From: Bugula neritina
Lineage: Eukaryota > Bryozoa > Gymnolaemata > Cheilostomatida > Bugulidae
DNA length: 64,000 nucleotides
Direction of reading: 5' to 3'
Assembly: GCA_964035545.1 (NCBI GenBank)
Contig: OZ037765.1
Coordinates: forward strand, 8,646,698-8,710,697
Position numbers and translations under genes: made by a program. Below, one piece after another: positions 1 through 9,299 of the stretch (position 1 is the stretch's first letter; every line of letters starts with the position of its first letter). The notes beneath the pieces are model-generated. The model made no database searches. It was not told the origin of the DNA and saw only the letters and a list, made by a program, of their open reading frames with translations.

Positions 1-2100
1 TTGAACAATGCCTAAGTAACTATAAAGATTCATTTTTTCAAGTTCACAAAAAAATATTGACATAACAAGGTTTCTCAATCTATATAAGAGTTGTGTTTAG
101 TTGATAACATGACTTGTTGACAAAGATCTCCACATGCTAGTTACAAAAGAGGTTTGTCAACAAAAAATTCACCCAAAAACTGAATACATTTTGTTCATTT
201 TACTACACAATATAGATTTGGAAAAAAATAATAAAACAAAAGATTAGATCTAAAACAATGTGTTACAATAAATTTTAGTGTTTCCATAACAAAGATTCCT
301 GATTCAAACCATATAGCCTATTTTTTACTAGTTCTGTTGCATGATCACAAAGTCAGATAAATAAATGAGTCATTAGCCAGCAGCTGCTGTAATATGAAGA
401 TATATTTGTTGTAATCACTATAAAGATATATCGTATGCATCATTAAAATAAAAACCCGGATGCTAAAATCAACATATTTGCTGAAAGCTTGTGCTAGATC
501 AGTAATTTATTTTTTTGAAACTCTGCAAAAAAATTGTGACAAGTTAGTCAATATATAGCAGTGCTTCAGTAGTAGTTTGTATTATTTAAAGCCTAAGCTA
601 AAATTATCATCAAGCTTATATGGACATGATGATAATAAATTAAGATGATTAAGCTATTCTACAAATACAATATCAAAACAGCACATCCAGAATAAAAATA
701 AGACTTGAAGCAAAAATGACAATTATTAAGCGGCTAGCTATTCTATTGCAGCTTAAAAGTTATATTCAATCTTGATATAAAAATGTACAATTGGGTTACC
801 ATATCGTTAGTAACATTTCCAGTTTAATTGATAGTTGAGTCTGAAATGTGCAGACTAAAGTACTTGTAGCTTGCTGAAACTGCTAAAGTGGCTTTTTAAA
901 TGATTGACTTGATATTTAAATTATCACTATATTAAAAATATAAGCTCCAAGCTACTGCCAACAAACAATAAATGTTCAGCATTTAATATTGTAGTTATCA
1001 CATGCTTATGCATAGCTTAAAATAATCTGAGCAGCAAATAGAATACTAAAAAATGTAGCACAGAGCCAACTTGAATGATAATCATTATGATTATTTTAAC
1101 TCTAAGAAAAGTTTATATACTAAAATAGATCAGATCAGTCGCAAAATTTATTAGCATTATGATAATAATTTCAGGTATAACTCTTTGAATCATAAATGTA
1201 AAATTCAACTTTTTCAAGTATTCATATATCACAGCATTCGATTGCATTTATTGGTTGAACATTTTACTTTGGTAGGTTGAACTTGAAGAATGGAGCTATT
1301 TTAAAGTATAACTATAAGTGTAATTATATCATTATCTGCCCTGCTACTAAGTATAAAACAATAAGCTTAAATAAATAATGACCACTGTCATTTACTTCAT
1401 ATTTTAGTTTTTAAAGTTACTTGTACTACTATTATTTTTAGTTTTAGTTTCAGAATCATGATGATGAATATAACTATAAGTTTAAAATAGTTAAAATTAA
1501 ATACTTTTCAATACTAATAGTAATAGTAATAAGCAATTTAGAATGCTTTATATCTGTATTGTAACTATTAAAAAAAGCTAGTTTACAAATACAGTACTTG
1601 AATTGACACTTGCACTGCACATAAGTTGTGTCGACAGAAAATTACATCGATACATTCAGTGACTTTAAATAAAAGATTCGTACTGATACTCGAAAGTCTG
1701 CGGCCATACATCATGGTTGTGGTCGTCAATGAAATTAACTGATGATGCACGGCAATACCAGCACTACCAATAGCTAATTGAAAAGTATAAAATATAAGCA
1801 TCACGACTATTATTTTACAGTAATATAAAATGCAGTTAAATTAAAAAACAAAACTATTTATTAATAAAGCAGAGAATAGATTCAAAATGATAATTCTGTA
1901 AAATATGATTAATACGATAAATTGTTGAGGAACTGTTCTTTGAGACTAGGAACAAGAAAACAATACTGGCGCGTACTTTTCAATCCTATTTGTTGTGGTG
2001 CGCTGCATCATGGTGATTCCCTCATAACTTTATAACTTTATGTTTTAAGTTATTGTATCAATATAATTCTTCTCTTTTCTTTAAAACCACACATGGTTGC
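1..2100. other. AT-rich intergenic DNA, no gene seen
   Basis: I find no convincing coding exon, RNA gene or transposon ends here. The single short open frame near 1583-1804 (minus) lacks domain features and splice context. The DNA is AT-rich with scattered short ATTAGT/ACTAAT-like runs that become dense after 2100. Confidence 0.5.
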
Positions 2101-2159
2101 AACCTTCAGGCTCATGGCAATAGTTACAAATAAAATACTTAATATTTTTCGACTAACTC

Positions 2160-2550
2160 AACAATACTTATACTATTAGTATTACTATTGCAGTAATACT
2201 AATAGTAATAGTAATAATAGTAATACTATTAGTAATAGTAATACTATATTACTGATAGCAATACTAATAGTAAGACTAATACTAATACTAATAGTAATAG
2301 TATTACTATTAGTATTAGTATTAGTCTTACTATTAGTATTGCTATCAGTAATATAGTATTACTATAACTATTACTATTACACTTAGTCTTAGTCTTACAG
2401 TAATTATGAAGATAGTCATACTCATACTCGTAGTCATACTCATAGTGATACTGATACTCTTAGTCTCGCACTGATGGTCTTACTCTTAGTGATAGTGACA
2501 ATCAGTATCACTAGCAGTATCACTATCAGTATTAGTATGAGTATTAGTAT
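2160..2550. repeat. Degenerate TAATAG/ACTATT simple-repeat tract
   Basis: Almost the whole stretch is built from permuted TAATA, TAGTA, ATACT and AGTCT words. It abuts the truncated 5' end of the non-LTR retrotransposon fragment. The same vocabulary recurs near 26.9-27.4 kb and 51.9-52.3 kb, so it is a genome-wide repeat style rather than a coding remnant. Confidence 0.85.
2235..2365. repeat. Perfect 65-nt-arm inverted repeat (hairpin)
   Basis: Arms 2235-2299 and 2301-2365 are exact reverse complements around one central G at 2300. The arms hold non-trivial words (for example TTACTGATAGCAATACT and its complement), so the symmetry is more than a by-product of a short repeat unit. The first mismatch outside the arms is 2234/2366. 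As single strand it would form a cruciform or long hairpin. Confidence 0.9.
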
Positions 2551-2562
2551 TAGTAACTTGTA

Positions 2563-3073
2563 ACGTTAGCCTTTATGCAGATGATACCCTCTTATATCAG
2601 GAAGTCAACTGCTACGAGGAATCGGTGGAATTTCAAAAAAACATTGATGCTGTACAAGCATGGTCGCAGAAATGGAAAATGCCATTTAACGCATCTAAAT
2701 GCCATGCAATAGCATTCAACAAAAGAAGCCAAACACCCGCGTATAAACTAGGTGATGCTGACATACCTTGGACAGACAAGACTCGCTATCTTGGTATCAC
2801 GCTCCAGCAAGATCTAAAGTTTGACCAACACATCGCTCAAAAAACCAGCAAAGCAACCAAAATTCTTGGGGCTATAAAATACACACTACACTCTGCACCT
2901 ACCAAAAGCCGATTATTGGCATACACTAGCCTGTGTCGACCGATACTGGAGTATGGGGACACTCTATGGGATCCCACCAGTAAACAGACCATTGAATTCA
3001 TAGAAAGTGTTCAACGGAAAGCTGTCCGCTTCATAAGTACTGTTAACCCTTACGCGATCAATGGACCATATAT
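2563..3073 (+). pseudogene. Non-LTR retrotransposon reverse transcriptase, 5'-truncated fragment
   Basis: The frame opens exactly at the RT catalytic core: YADDTLLYQ, followed by the thumb/C-terminal region (NASKCHAIAF, TRYLGITLQQDLKF, RPILEYGDTLWDP, RKAVRFIS) typical of Jockey/CR1-type LINE polymerases. Fingers and palm N-terminal to YADD are missing, as in 5'-truncated LINE copies. The frame is broken at 3073 by the Ty3/gypsy element. A likely 3' part of the same or a related copy lies at 8912-9299. It is not a functional gene. Confidence 0.85.
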
Positions 3074-3425
3074 TGTAGTAATTTGTGCAATTACTGAGCG
3101 TGAGTTATTTACTTGCGTATAGTTAGCTGGTTATTCTGTTATCGATTACTAGGGTAGCTGTCGAGTAATTATATTTATTATCCACAATAAAGCATAAACC
3201 AAACATCACATCAAATTATCCTATACAAGAGTCAACTACTAACACATGTTACTACTACAAGCCTCCGCTTACAACAACGTGATATAATGTTAATAACCCG
3301 GGAAGTGTCACGTGACTCGGAAGCATATCTTCCGGAGCTGCTAATTGGTTGCTACATAAGAGTCTAAGTATTCCAAGAATAGGGAGAGGGCGATTCCTGT
3401 ATTTGTACTTGCACTACTCACTACA
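3074..3425 (-). repeat. 3' LTR of Ty3/gypsy element 1
   Basis: 352 bp, read as identical to 7985-8336. In coding orientation it starts TGTAGTGAGTAG and ends AAATTACTACA. Its inner edge meets the polypurine tract; its outer edge meets target-site copy ATAT (3070-3073). Confidence 0.95.
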
Positions 3426-3440
3426 CCGTCCCCCCCAGCA
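3426..3440 (-). other. Polypurine tract of element 1
   Basis: Minus strand reads TGCTGGGGGGGACGG directly against the 3' LTR. The equivalent site of element 2 (43620-43634) reads TGCTGGAGGGGGCAG. This is the expected position and composition of the plus-strand primer. Confidence 0.75.
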
Positions 3441-3715
3441 GAAAGCCCTACTTTCTGATAACACAATAAAAAAACATAATGAAAAACCATACAATAATCC
3501 AAAAAGGAAATATTCATAAGTAAACCCACAAAGAGTAAGAAAAGAAATAGTTAAACACGACAACGTTTACATTAGAAGACAACAGGGTGATCGATCACAC
3601 ACATCTAGTCAGCTATTAAGAGAGAGGGTGCTTACCAGCACGCGGGCCAATGTCGGAGCGCTCGTCACATCCTAAACGAGCTATAGCTCAACGAAGGTGC
3701 CTACCCCAGGCATTC

Positions 3716-4522
3716 TCATTGGTTGGACTCTGCTTCTTGTAGCGACCGTGCTCTGTGTCGAGCCTGTCGGGCCCGTAGCCGCCTCTTCAGTCGTCCCACT
3801 GAGTCTTTCAACTGGTATAGACCTGTCGTCGTATCCAGCAAGTCAGGGGCAAGTTGTGTGAACTCGGCTTGCAGTCTTAGAAGCCGCTCTTCTACGTTAG
3901 CCAGCTGGCTAGGCCTTGGTGGGGTTATAGGGGTCTCCGTTATACGGGATATGGTTGTTTCTTCTACTTCTGGGGTGTTGCTGGGGTTGACGGGGGTAGG
4001 AGGTGGGCCCTGAACCATAGGGGACTTATGGCGGGCAGATAGTAACAGTACGTGAAACCCTGACGTTAGTGCGGCCAGGGTAATAGCCTTCCTGATGACT
4101 GGCTTGATGGCATCCAGGTATAGGGGGAAACTGTCTTCATCAACAGTGTGGTTCTCTCCGGCGAAGCAGCTTAGCTTATGTACTGTCACGGGATACGGGT
4201 AGACGTCGTGGAACCCGCAGGGACAGAAGTGGAGTAGGAAATGGGCATCTACATGTAACCGCAAGGAGCGGTGCGACGGACACTCCTCAAAGCAGACCTG
4301 GCAGGTTCGGTGTGGTCCACTGGGTCCCCAGGCTTCTTCAATTCTCCTCTCTGTCGTGGGTGACACCCAACGGTGTCGTCGGCGGAGTACTACTGGTATG
4401 CCATTCTCCATTACAGGCTCTTCTTCCATAGACAGAGAGGTTGGCTGGTCCCGTGACCGGGAGGTGGTCACTCGAGTGTGATCTGAAAGAGTAGCAGTGT
4501 TAAAGATTATACACTGAGACAC
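3716..4522 (-). CDS. Element 1 ORF3: zinc-finger/coiled-coil protein in env position
   Basis: A 268-aa frame between pol and the 3' LTR. Residues 74-94 form a C2H2-like finger (C74-x2-C77-x12-H90-x3-H94). A second module follows (C100-x-C102-x12-H115-x3-C119). After it comes a short conserved segment around residues 127-143 (VDEDSFP...LDAIKPVI), then a Pro/Thr-rich linker and an Arg/Leu-rich heptad-like C-terminus (about 210-260). Element 2 encodes a homologue with the same order. I see no signal peptide or membrane segment, so it is not a glycoprotein. Its place fits a retroelement accessory protein, perhaps nucleic-acid binding; that is inference. The start is the first ATG and may lie further in. 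Confidence 0.8.
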   Translation of the reverse strand: MSQCIIFNTATLSDHTRVTTSRSRDQPTSLSMEEEPVMENGIPVVLRRRHRWVSPTTERRIEEAWGPSGPHRTCQVCFEECPSHRSLRLHVDAHFLLHFCPCGFHDVYPYPVTVHKLSCFAGENHTVDEDSFPLYLDAIKPVIRKAITLAALTSGFHVLLLSARHKSPMVQGPPPTPVNPSNTPEVEETTISRITETPITPPRPSQLANVEERLLRLQAEFTQLAPDLLDTTTGLYQLKDSVGRLKRRLRARQARHRARSLQEAESNQ

Positions 4523-4791
4523 CGTCGGCGTGTACAGCCTGACCGGTACTCTGTTCAGTTACACTCGTGAGATTCAGGCTAATGAATAGTTGATGGAGAA
4601 CACACTCGCTATGACAGATTATTTAAAATCAAAGTCGACGTGTATTCCCACCACTGTTTATCATTATCGAATCTCCAGCTAGCTAGTGTAGCTAAGCTGA
4701 CTGATGCAGTCTAGTTATCGTACCAAAAACATAATTAACTCACCCTTCGATCCAGAATAGTAAGACATTTTGGAATGAGAGTGGTAACTGA

Positions 4792-7152
4792 TTACTGTTT
4801 ACTGGCACGTCTACTCTCGACTGCATCAACATAGGAAAAGACCGGACAGCGTGGTTGTGAAACGTGACTAGGGCTTTTCACTTCCAGCGGATGAATCTCG
4901 TGTGAGATTCCGCCGAGGCAAAAGTTGAGATTCTCGTGGTGATCACAACTCCCACGGCTCTTTGCCTGTTTTCCCATGCGAGGCCTCTCTAGACTTTTGT
5001 TACTGCCGCTTATACCGCGGTCACGTACACAGTCTCTGAGACACGCTGGAAGTTGCCTAGTGTGTGGTGCTGGTCCTATGTTGGCATCTCCTTGCGGAGC
5101 CCCTCCCACGGGGGGTTTTTGCACTTCCGGACCTGTTTCTGGTTCCGGAAGTGGTGATGATGGCAGGCTTGACGTTGGGGGCGGTGGGCGCACTTTCAAG
5201 GACGGAAGTGGCCTTTCTCGCCTCGCCAAGTCTTCCTGACGTGTCATGGAGGTGTTTCCGGCCAGGTTGACAGTCTCCGCCTGCCGAGACCTTCTCGCAC
5301 AATGCGTCTGCCGCCCCGCTTCACCAGGGAGACGGCTATGCTTGTTGGTCTGGCAGACTTTGCACCGTCTCACTCTGCGTCGGATATCCCGTTCCATGTT
5401 AGGCCAGTACCACCGGAGTTGTAGCTTGGTGACCACCCCTTGGACTCCTCCGTGAGTCTCCTCGTGGGTGTCTTGTATCAACTTCCGGCGGATGGCAACT
5501 GGGCAGACAACCCTCTTCCTGGCTGGCTGTCTGCTGTTGGCGGCCAAGGTCATGGTTAGCAGACCATCTGGCCCGACCCGCAGAGAGCTCCAACGTTGAC
5601 AGTACAGCCGTAACTCGGCGCATCCCTGTCGCCGTTGTGTACTACTGGGTCGTCGCCCCTCCTGTTTCGCTCGGTACACGTCGGCTACCACCCCAGGAAG
5701 GCATTCCTGGAGCTTCGGCAGCTCCCTAACGTTACCAGCCCATACAGGTTTGGCGCGGAGGCTCTGGGCAGCCTCCGGGGGCGTGTCAGCCCTCTGTTGA
5801 AGTGGCTGAGCAGGGGCGGTCCTCGCCGCCCGTGGTACCTCACGGCAGCCTGCTCTATTTAGGCGGGCTCCGTGGTTTGTGTGGCTGAACGCCTCACTGT
5901 ACCCATGTGGCAACCTAGCCCTAACCTGGCGCTTCCCGTTGCCTGTGCAGCCACGCGTCCCTGGAGGGGGGGAGGCGTGGGTTGGGACGGTCCTCCGCCC
6001 TCGAGACGGGCTCTGCTGAGGACCTTCCGTCGTAGCTCCCGACGACGGCCCAATGGCTTCCTCCTGGACAGGATGGAAGTGACCCAGCATGGATCTGGGT
6101 GGTAGGTCTACTGTCTCTGAGAAGGGGTTGACACACTGCACTGAGATCTCTCCTTGCCCCGTGAGCCGGCTAAAACTACGGGCAAGTTGGACTCTCGAGT
6201 GCGTACTTTCGACAACTCCCAACTTAGAGGTTTGGCCACCGTCTACCTTGCAGCGGACGGTAGCCCGGGAGTGGCCTGGTATAGTACAGCTCCGTACTAC
6301 CTGCACTGCTCCCGCTAGAGGACGACCAAACTTATCGACACAAGCGAGCTCCTTGTCGCCCATGATTATCGCAGATTTACTGAAATCAATGCGACAACCG
6401 TGTCGTTGTAAGAATGGCATCCCGAGGATAGCATCCTCGTTGAGCTGCCCGACGATGAACGTCTCTTGGATGGCCTGGCTACGGACGTAACCAGTTAGCT
6501 CAATAATGCCGTAGAAGGGAATGCACGACCCGTCTGCCAAGGTGCCGTGATCCCCCTCGTACGGTGCCAACCTGTCCTTGACCTTAGCGCTGAGGGTGTC
6601 AAAGAACTGACGGCTAAGGAGGTTGGTGGTGCAGCCGGAGTCCAGGAGGAAGTTGGCAGGCTTGCCGGCTAACTTCCCTGGCAGGAAGTAGCTACTTCCG
6701 TGCGGCTGCAGTTGAGTGTGCCGTGGTTGCACCTCCCTCGCTGTGGGTCGAGGGGTCCACGGTTGGCGGCGACTATTGACCAGCTGCCGAGGTTGGGGCG
6801 GTACGCCTTGCGGCGCTTGTACCGTTTCCCTCGCAGGCTCTGTGGTCAACCGTCTGCCGGCTCCGTGTTGGTGCCGGAGTGGCGTAGAGGACCCAGGCGG
6901 CGAGTGGCTTGAGCCTACTTGCCGCGGGGGTCGCCACTTCACAGCATCTCCGCGCGGCGCCCAGCGGGGCGACAGACGCGCGGGCCTCCCTGGGTGATTT
7001 ACAGACGGCCCGCAGGAGGTGGGAACATCTGCGGGCCGGGGTAGTTTAACCCTGGTGGGAGTTGAGGGCAGTTTCTCTGGAAATGTCCTGGCCTTCCGCA
7101 TTCCCAGCAGAAGTGGTGCCCCATGTCTGGTGATTGTACCTGCGGCCCGCAA
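4792..7152 (-). CDS. Element 1 truncated pol (protease, partial integrase)
   Basis: Open for 786 codons in the -1 frame relative to gag; real entry is probably by frameshift at 7044-7050, not at the first start codon. Residues 171-173 are the aspartic protease DSG in a FLLDSGCTTNLL context. Past about residue 430 the sequence jumps from the protease spacer to the region just before the integrase zinc domain (junction near 5.78-5.87 kb), losing RT and RNase H. H-x3-H and C-x2-C of that zinc domain remain (THEETH..., CKVCQ). A second loss near 5.23-5.29 kb removes the DDE core and GPY region. The tail, with an NLNFC-x-GGI motif, is kept. The reading frame stays open across both deletions. Cannot encode polymerase or integrase activity. 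Confidence 0.85.
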   Translation of the reverse strand: MRAAGTITRHGAPLLLGMRKARTFPEKLPSTPTRVKLPRPADVPTSCGPSVNHPGRPARLSPRWAPRGDAVKWRPPRQVGSSHSPPGSSTPLRHQHGAGRRLTTEPARETVQAPQGVPPQPRQLVNSRRQPWTPRPTAREVQPRHTQLQPHGSSYFLPGKLAGKPANFLLDSGCTTNLLSRQFFDTLSAKVKDRLAPYEGDHGTLADGSCIPFYGIIELTGYVRSQAIQETFIVGQLNEDAILGMPFLQRHGCRIDFSKSAIIMGDKELACVDKFGRPLAGAVQVVRSCTIPGHSRATVRCKVDGGQTSKLGVVESTHSRVQLARSFSRLTGQGEISVQCVNPFSETVDLPPRSMLGHFHPVQEEAIGPSSGATTEGPQQSPSRGRRTVPTHASPPPGTRGCTGNGKRQVRARLPHGYSEAFSHTNHGARLNRAGCREVPRAARTAPAQPLQQRADTPPEAAQSLRAKPVWAGNVRELPKLQECLPGVVADVYRAKQEGRRPSSTQRRQGCAELRLYCQRWSSLRVGPDGLLTMTLAANSRQPARKRVVCPVAIRRKLIQDTHEETHGGVQGVVTKLQLRWYWPNMERDIRRRVRRCKVCQTNKHSRLPGEAGRQTHCARRSRQAETVNLAGNTSMTRQEDLARRERPLPSLKVRPPPPTSSLPSSPLPEPETGPEVQKPPVGGAPQGDANIGPAPHTRQLPACLRDCVRDRGISGSNKSLERPRMGKQAKSRGSCDHHENLNFCLGGISHEIHPLEVKSPSHVSQPRCPVFSYVDAVESRRASKQ

Positions 7153-7964
7153 GGCTCACGGGCAGTATCTACCTGGCTTGGGGAGGCTAATGTGGTGACC
7201 AGTTTATCTAGCATGTCAGTCATCTGTGAGATTTTTGACACTAGTGACATCTGGTTCACATTAGCCACCGCGGAGGGTTCCGCATTTACTTCGGTGTGAG
7301 CAGTAGAGTGCTCCGTGGTCACCTGGCGGGAGGCCACGCGGTTGCGGTGCATATGAGTCGCCAAGAAATAGGCTTCTCCCACCGCAAGTGCATCTTCGAC
7401 TGTGGTGACTCCCCTCGCTTGGAGTTGATGGTGGAGCCCCAAGTCGTTGATGGACTGCACGAAGGCATCATAGGTATACCTCTCACGGTGTACCGGAGGC
7501 AGATCGCGGAATGCGATCTGCGCTAATGGGTACACCGTGGCAGCGTGCTCTTCTAGTGACGTGTGAGGATCACGCCGCATCCTCTGCAGACGGGCCCGCG
7601 CATCTATGGGAGAGATGCCAAAACGGGCCCGCAGGGAAGCAAAGATTCCGTCTATGTCAGGTCCAGCTCCGTACGGCTTAGCTTTGCCCGTCAGCGCCAT
7701 CCTGAGCTTTAGCAACGCCACCCTTGGCGGCCATTCTGCAATCTCCATCACATCTTGGAATTCTTGAATAAACTGCTCCACTGCTTCTTCGCCAGTGAAG
7801 GTGGGCGCCTTCAGCCGGTATCTATCTTCACCATGCCCTCTAAGAATTCTCACTTCTTCATCTAACACCACTGGTTCCACAGGTATATCAACATTATCTC
7901 TCTCACCTTCATTCAGTGGAATGGGTAGCTCCGTGCCGTCTTCTGCCATGACTGCTATACGCAA
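6999..7964 (-). CDS. Element 1 gag with CCHC zinc knuckle
   Basis: 321 aa, beginning just after the PBS; the second Met (7949) is an equally good start. It holds a retrotransposon-gag domain (KAPTFTGEEAVEQFIQEF near residue 53, then RYTYDAFVQSINDLGLHHQL) and ends with a knuckle CWECGRPGHFQRNC (C-x2-C-x4-H-x4-C). It forms the particle and packages RNA. It overlaps pol by about 150 nt; the overlap carries a slippery site and hairpin. Element 2 gag is clearly homologous but lacks the knuckle. Confidence 0.9.
   Translation of the reverse strand: MRIAVMAEDGTELPIPLNEGERDNVDIPVEPVVLDEEVRILRGHGEDRYRLKAPTFTGEEAVEQFIQEFQDVMEIAEWPPRVALLKLRMALTGKAKPYGAGPDIDGIFASLRARFGISPIDARARLQRMRRDPHTSLEEHAATVYPLAQIAFRDLPPVHRERYTYDAFVQSINDLGLHHQLQARGVTTVEDALAVGEAYFLATHMHRNRVASRQVTTEHSTAHTEVNAEPSAVANVNQMSLVSKISQMTDMLDKLVTTLASPSQVDTAREPCGPQVQSPDMGHHFCWECGRPGHFQRNCPQLPPGLNYPGPQMFPPPAGRL
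7006..7050 (-). promoter_or_regulatory. -1 ribosomal frameshift cassette, element 1
   Basis: On the minus strand GTTAAAC (7050-7044) is in the gag phase G TTA AAC. After a 5-nt spacer, CGGCCCGCAG (7038-7029) pairs perfectly with CTGCGGGCCG (7015-7006) around a 13-nt loop. Gag stops at 6999, just past the stem. Pol is in the -1 frame, as such a signal requires. G UUA AAC is an established functional slippery heptamer in arteriviruses. Confidence 0.8.
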
Positions 7965-7966
7965 GA

Positions 7967-7983
7967 TCCCACCGCTGCCACCA
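7967..7983 (-). other. Primer-binding site, tRNA-Leu type (element 1)
   Basis: The plus strand reads TCCCACCGCTGCCACCA, the 3' end expected of a metazoan tRNA-Leu including CCA. The minus strand is therefore its complement, one base inside the 5' LTR. Element 2 has the same 17 bases at the same offset. Confidence 0.85.
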
Positions 7984-7984
7984 C

Positions 7985-8336
7985 TGTAGTAATTTGTGCA
8001 ATTACTGAGCGTGAGTTATTTACTTGCGTATAGTTAGCTGGTTATTCTGTTATCGATTACTAGGGTAGCTGTCGAGTAATTATATTTATTATCCACAATA
8101 AAGCATAAACCAAACATCACATCAAATTATCCTATACAAGAGTCAACTACTAACACATGTTACTACTACAAGCCTCCGCTTACAACAACGTGATATAATG
8201 TTAATAACCCGGGAAGTGTCACGTGACTCGGAAGCATATCTTCCGGAGCTGCTAATTGGTTGCTACATAAGAGTCTAAGTATTCCAAGAATAGGGAGAGG
8301 GCGATTCCTGTATTTGTACTTGCACTACTCACTACA
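7985..8336 (-). repeat. 5' LTR of Ty3/gypsy element 1
   Basis: 352 bp, read as identical to 3074-3425, followed by the second ATAT target copy. Expected to carry the promoter for the minus-strand transcript. Identity of the two LTRs indicates a recent insertion. Confidence 0.95.
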
Positions 8337-8340
8337 ATAT

Positions 8341-8911
8341 GTCCCTGAAAGCGACACTATCCACAGATCAATGGACCATATATGGTCTTTTAGGTAAACA
8401 AACAATAGCGCTTACTTTAAACTTCCAGTTTTCAACCGAAAAGCCTAAAACTTTTTTGTAATTGAGGTTGATAGGGCAGCTTAGTAACTATGGAATAATT
8501 AGAGCCATTAAATTTGATTAAATTAATAGCTACCAAGCCAGCTAGTTGCTTTTCAATTTAATCCTAAAATTTCAAAATTGTCGGTAAATTTTAACGCTAC
8601 TTTCAAATGCATGAAACTGCTGTCAAATTATAGAGAGCCAGTTTATTTTATTCAGATTACATTTAGAAGATTATCTAAATAAACAGAAATGTTAAATTCA
8701 CTATATTTTGAATCATATTATAAATTAATTTTATCATTTTGATTTTTCAATTTTAAAATAGCGGTTTTGAGAGGCAAATTAAAATGACTGATTTTAGCTA
8801 GAATTGAGGTCTCCTGTCACTTTAAGAAGCTTTTTATAAAAGAAAATACTCTTAAAATTATAATACCCAGTTTAATTAAGGCCAAAATCAAGTGTAACTT
8901 TTTAATATTGA
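8341..8911. other. Non-coding stretch between LINE halves
   Basis: No coding exon found. It starts with an 18-bp copy (8366-8383) of the sequence at 3056-3073, overlapping a perfect 14-bp palindrome GACCATATATGGTC (8374-8387). The remainder is AT-rich and unrecognised; it separates the two LINE fragments and may itself be an older insertion. Confidence 0.4.
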
Positions 8912-9299
8912 AATTGAAAGTTATGCAAAATTTGTTAGCAAATTTCGCGATAAACTCAAACGAGGCTTGAAATTACGTAACTTCAAAGTTGATCGCCAAA
9001 GGGTTAAAGGACGGGAAAGTGTCACTGAAGCCAGAAATCTTCTTGAACTGGTACCACTAGAATCCAGAAGACGAAACCATCGAATGACATTACTACACAA
9101 AATTCTAGAAAATGAAACCAGCAATAATACTTTATCTTCTAATTATGATGAGATCGTCAACAACCGCTTAAATACAACTATGACCACTAGAGCTGCGAGC
9201 AGAGGACAGTTAACATCAATATCTGCAAAGACTAGTGTCTACCACAACAGCTTCCTTCCCCGAACAATACGGGACTTGAGAATAAATGTTCATGAATAA
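8912..9299 (+). pseudogene. Non-LTR retrotransposon, C-terminal polymerase fragment
   Basis: An open stretch ending at a stop, with VKGRESVTEARNLLELVPLE, RRRNHRMTLLHKIL and a terminal SFLPRTIRDLR. These are the motifs found at the C-terminus of Jockey/CR1-like LINE ORF2. It probably belongs with 2563-3073, because SVTEA...LVPLE normally follows AVRFIS closely. It lacks a proper start and is a remnant. Confidence 0.75.

Larger units (their letters stand above)
3074..8336 (-). mobile_element. Ty3/gypsy element 1: non-autonomous LTR retrotransposon
   Basis: A complete insertion of 5,263 bp with 352-bp LTRs that I read as identical, TG...CA ends and a 4-bp ATAT duplication (3070-3073 and 8337-8340). 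Reading from 8336 down, it carries 5' LTR, tRNA-Leu-type PBS, gag, protease, a truncated pol, a zinc-finger ORF3, a polypurine tract and 3' LTR. RT, RNase H and the DDE integrase core are absent; the N-terminal integrase zinc domain and C-terminal tail remain. It is about 2.2 kb shorter than its relative at 43314-50764. The internal region is visibly GC-richer than the host DNA. It interrupts a LINE fragment, so it is the younger insertion. Confidence 0.95.

Noticed and set aside
2160-2550. CRISPR-like or satellite array
   Set aside because: No fixed repeat-spacer period; the words are degenerate and the genome is eukaryotic.
3716-4522. ORF3 as a retroviral envelope gene (endogenous retrovirus)
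   Set aside because: No signal peptide, cleavage site or membrane segment is visible; the protein has zinc-finger spacing and a coiled coil instead.
4976-6997. Plus-strand frames over element 1
   Set aside because: Short, overlapping, and antisense to gag-pol.
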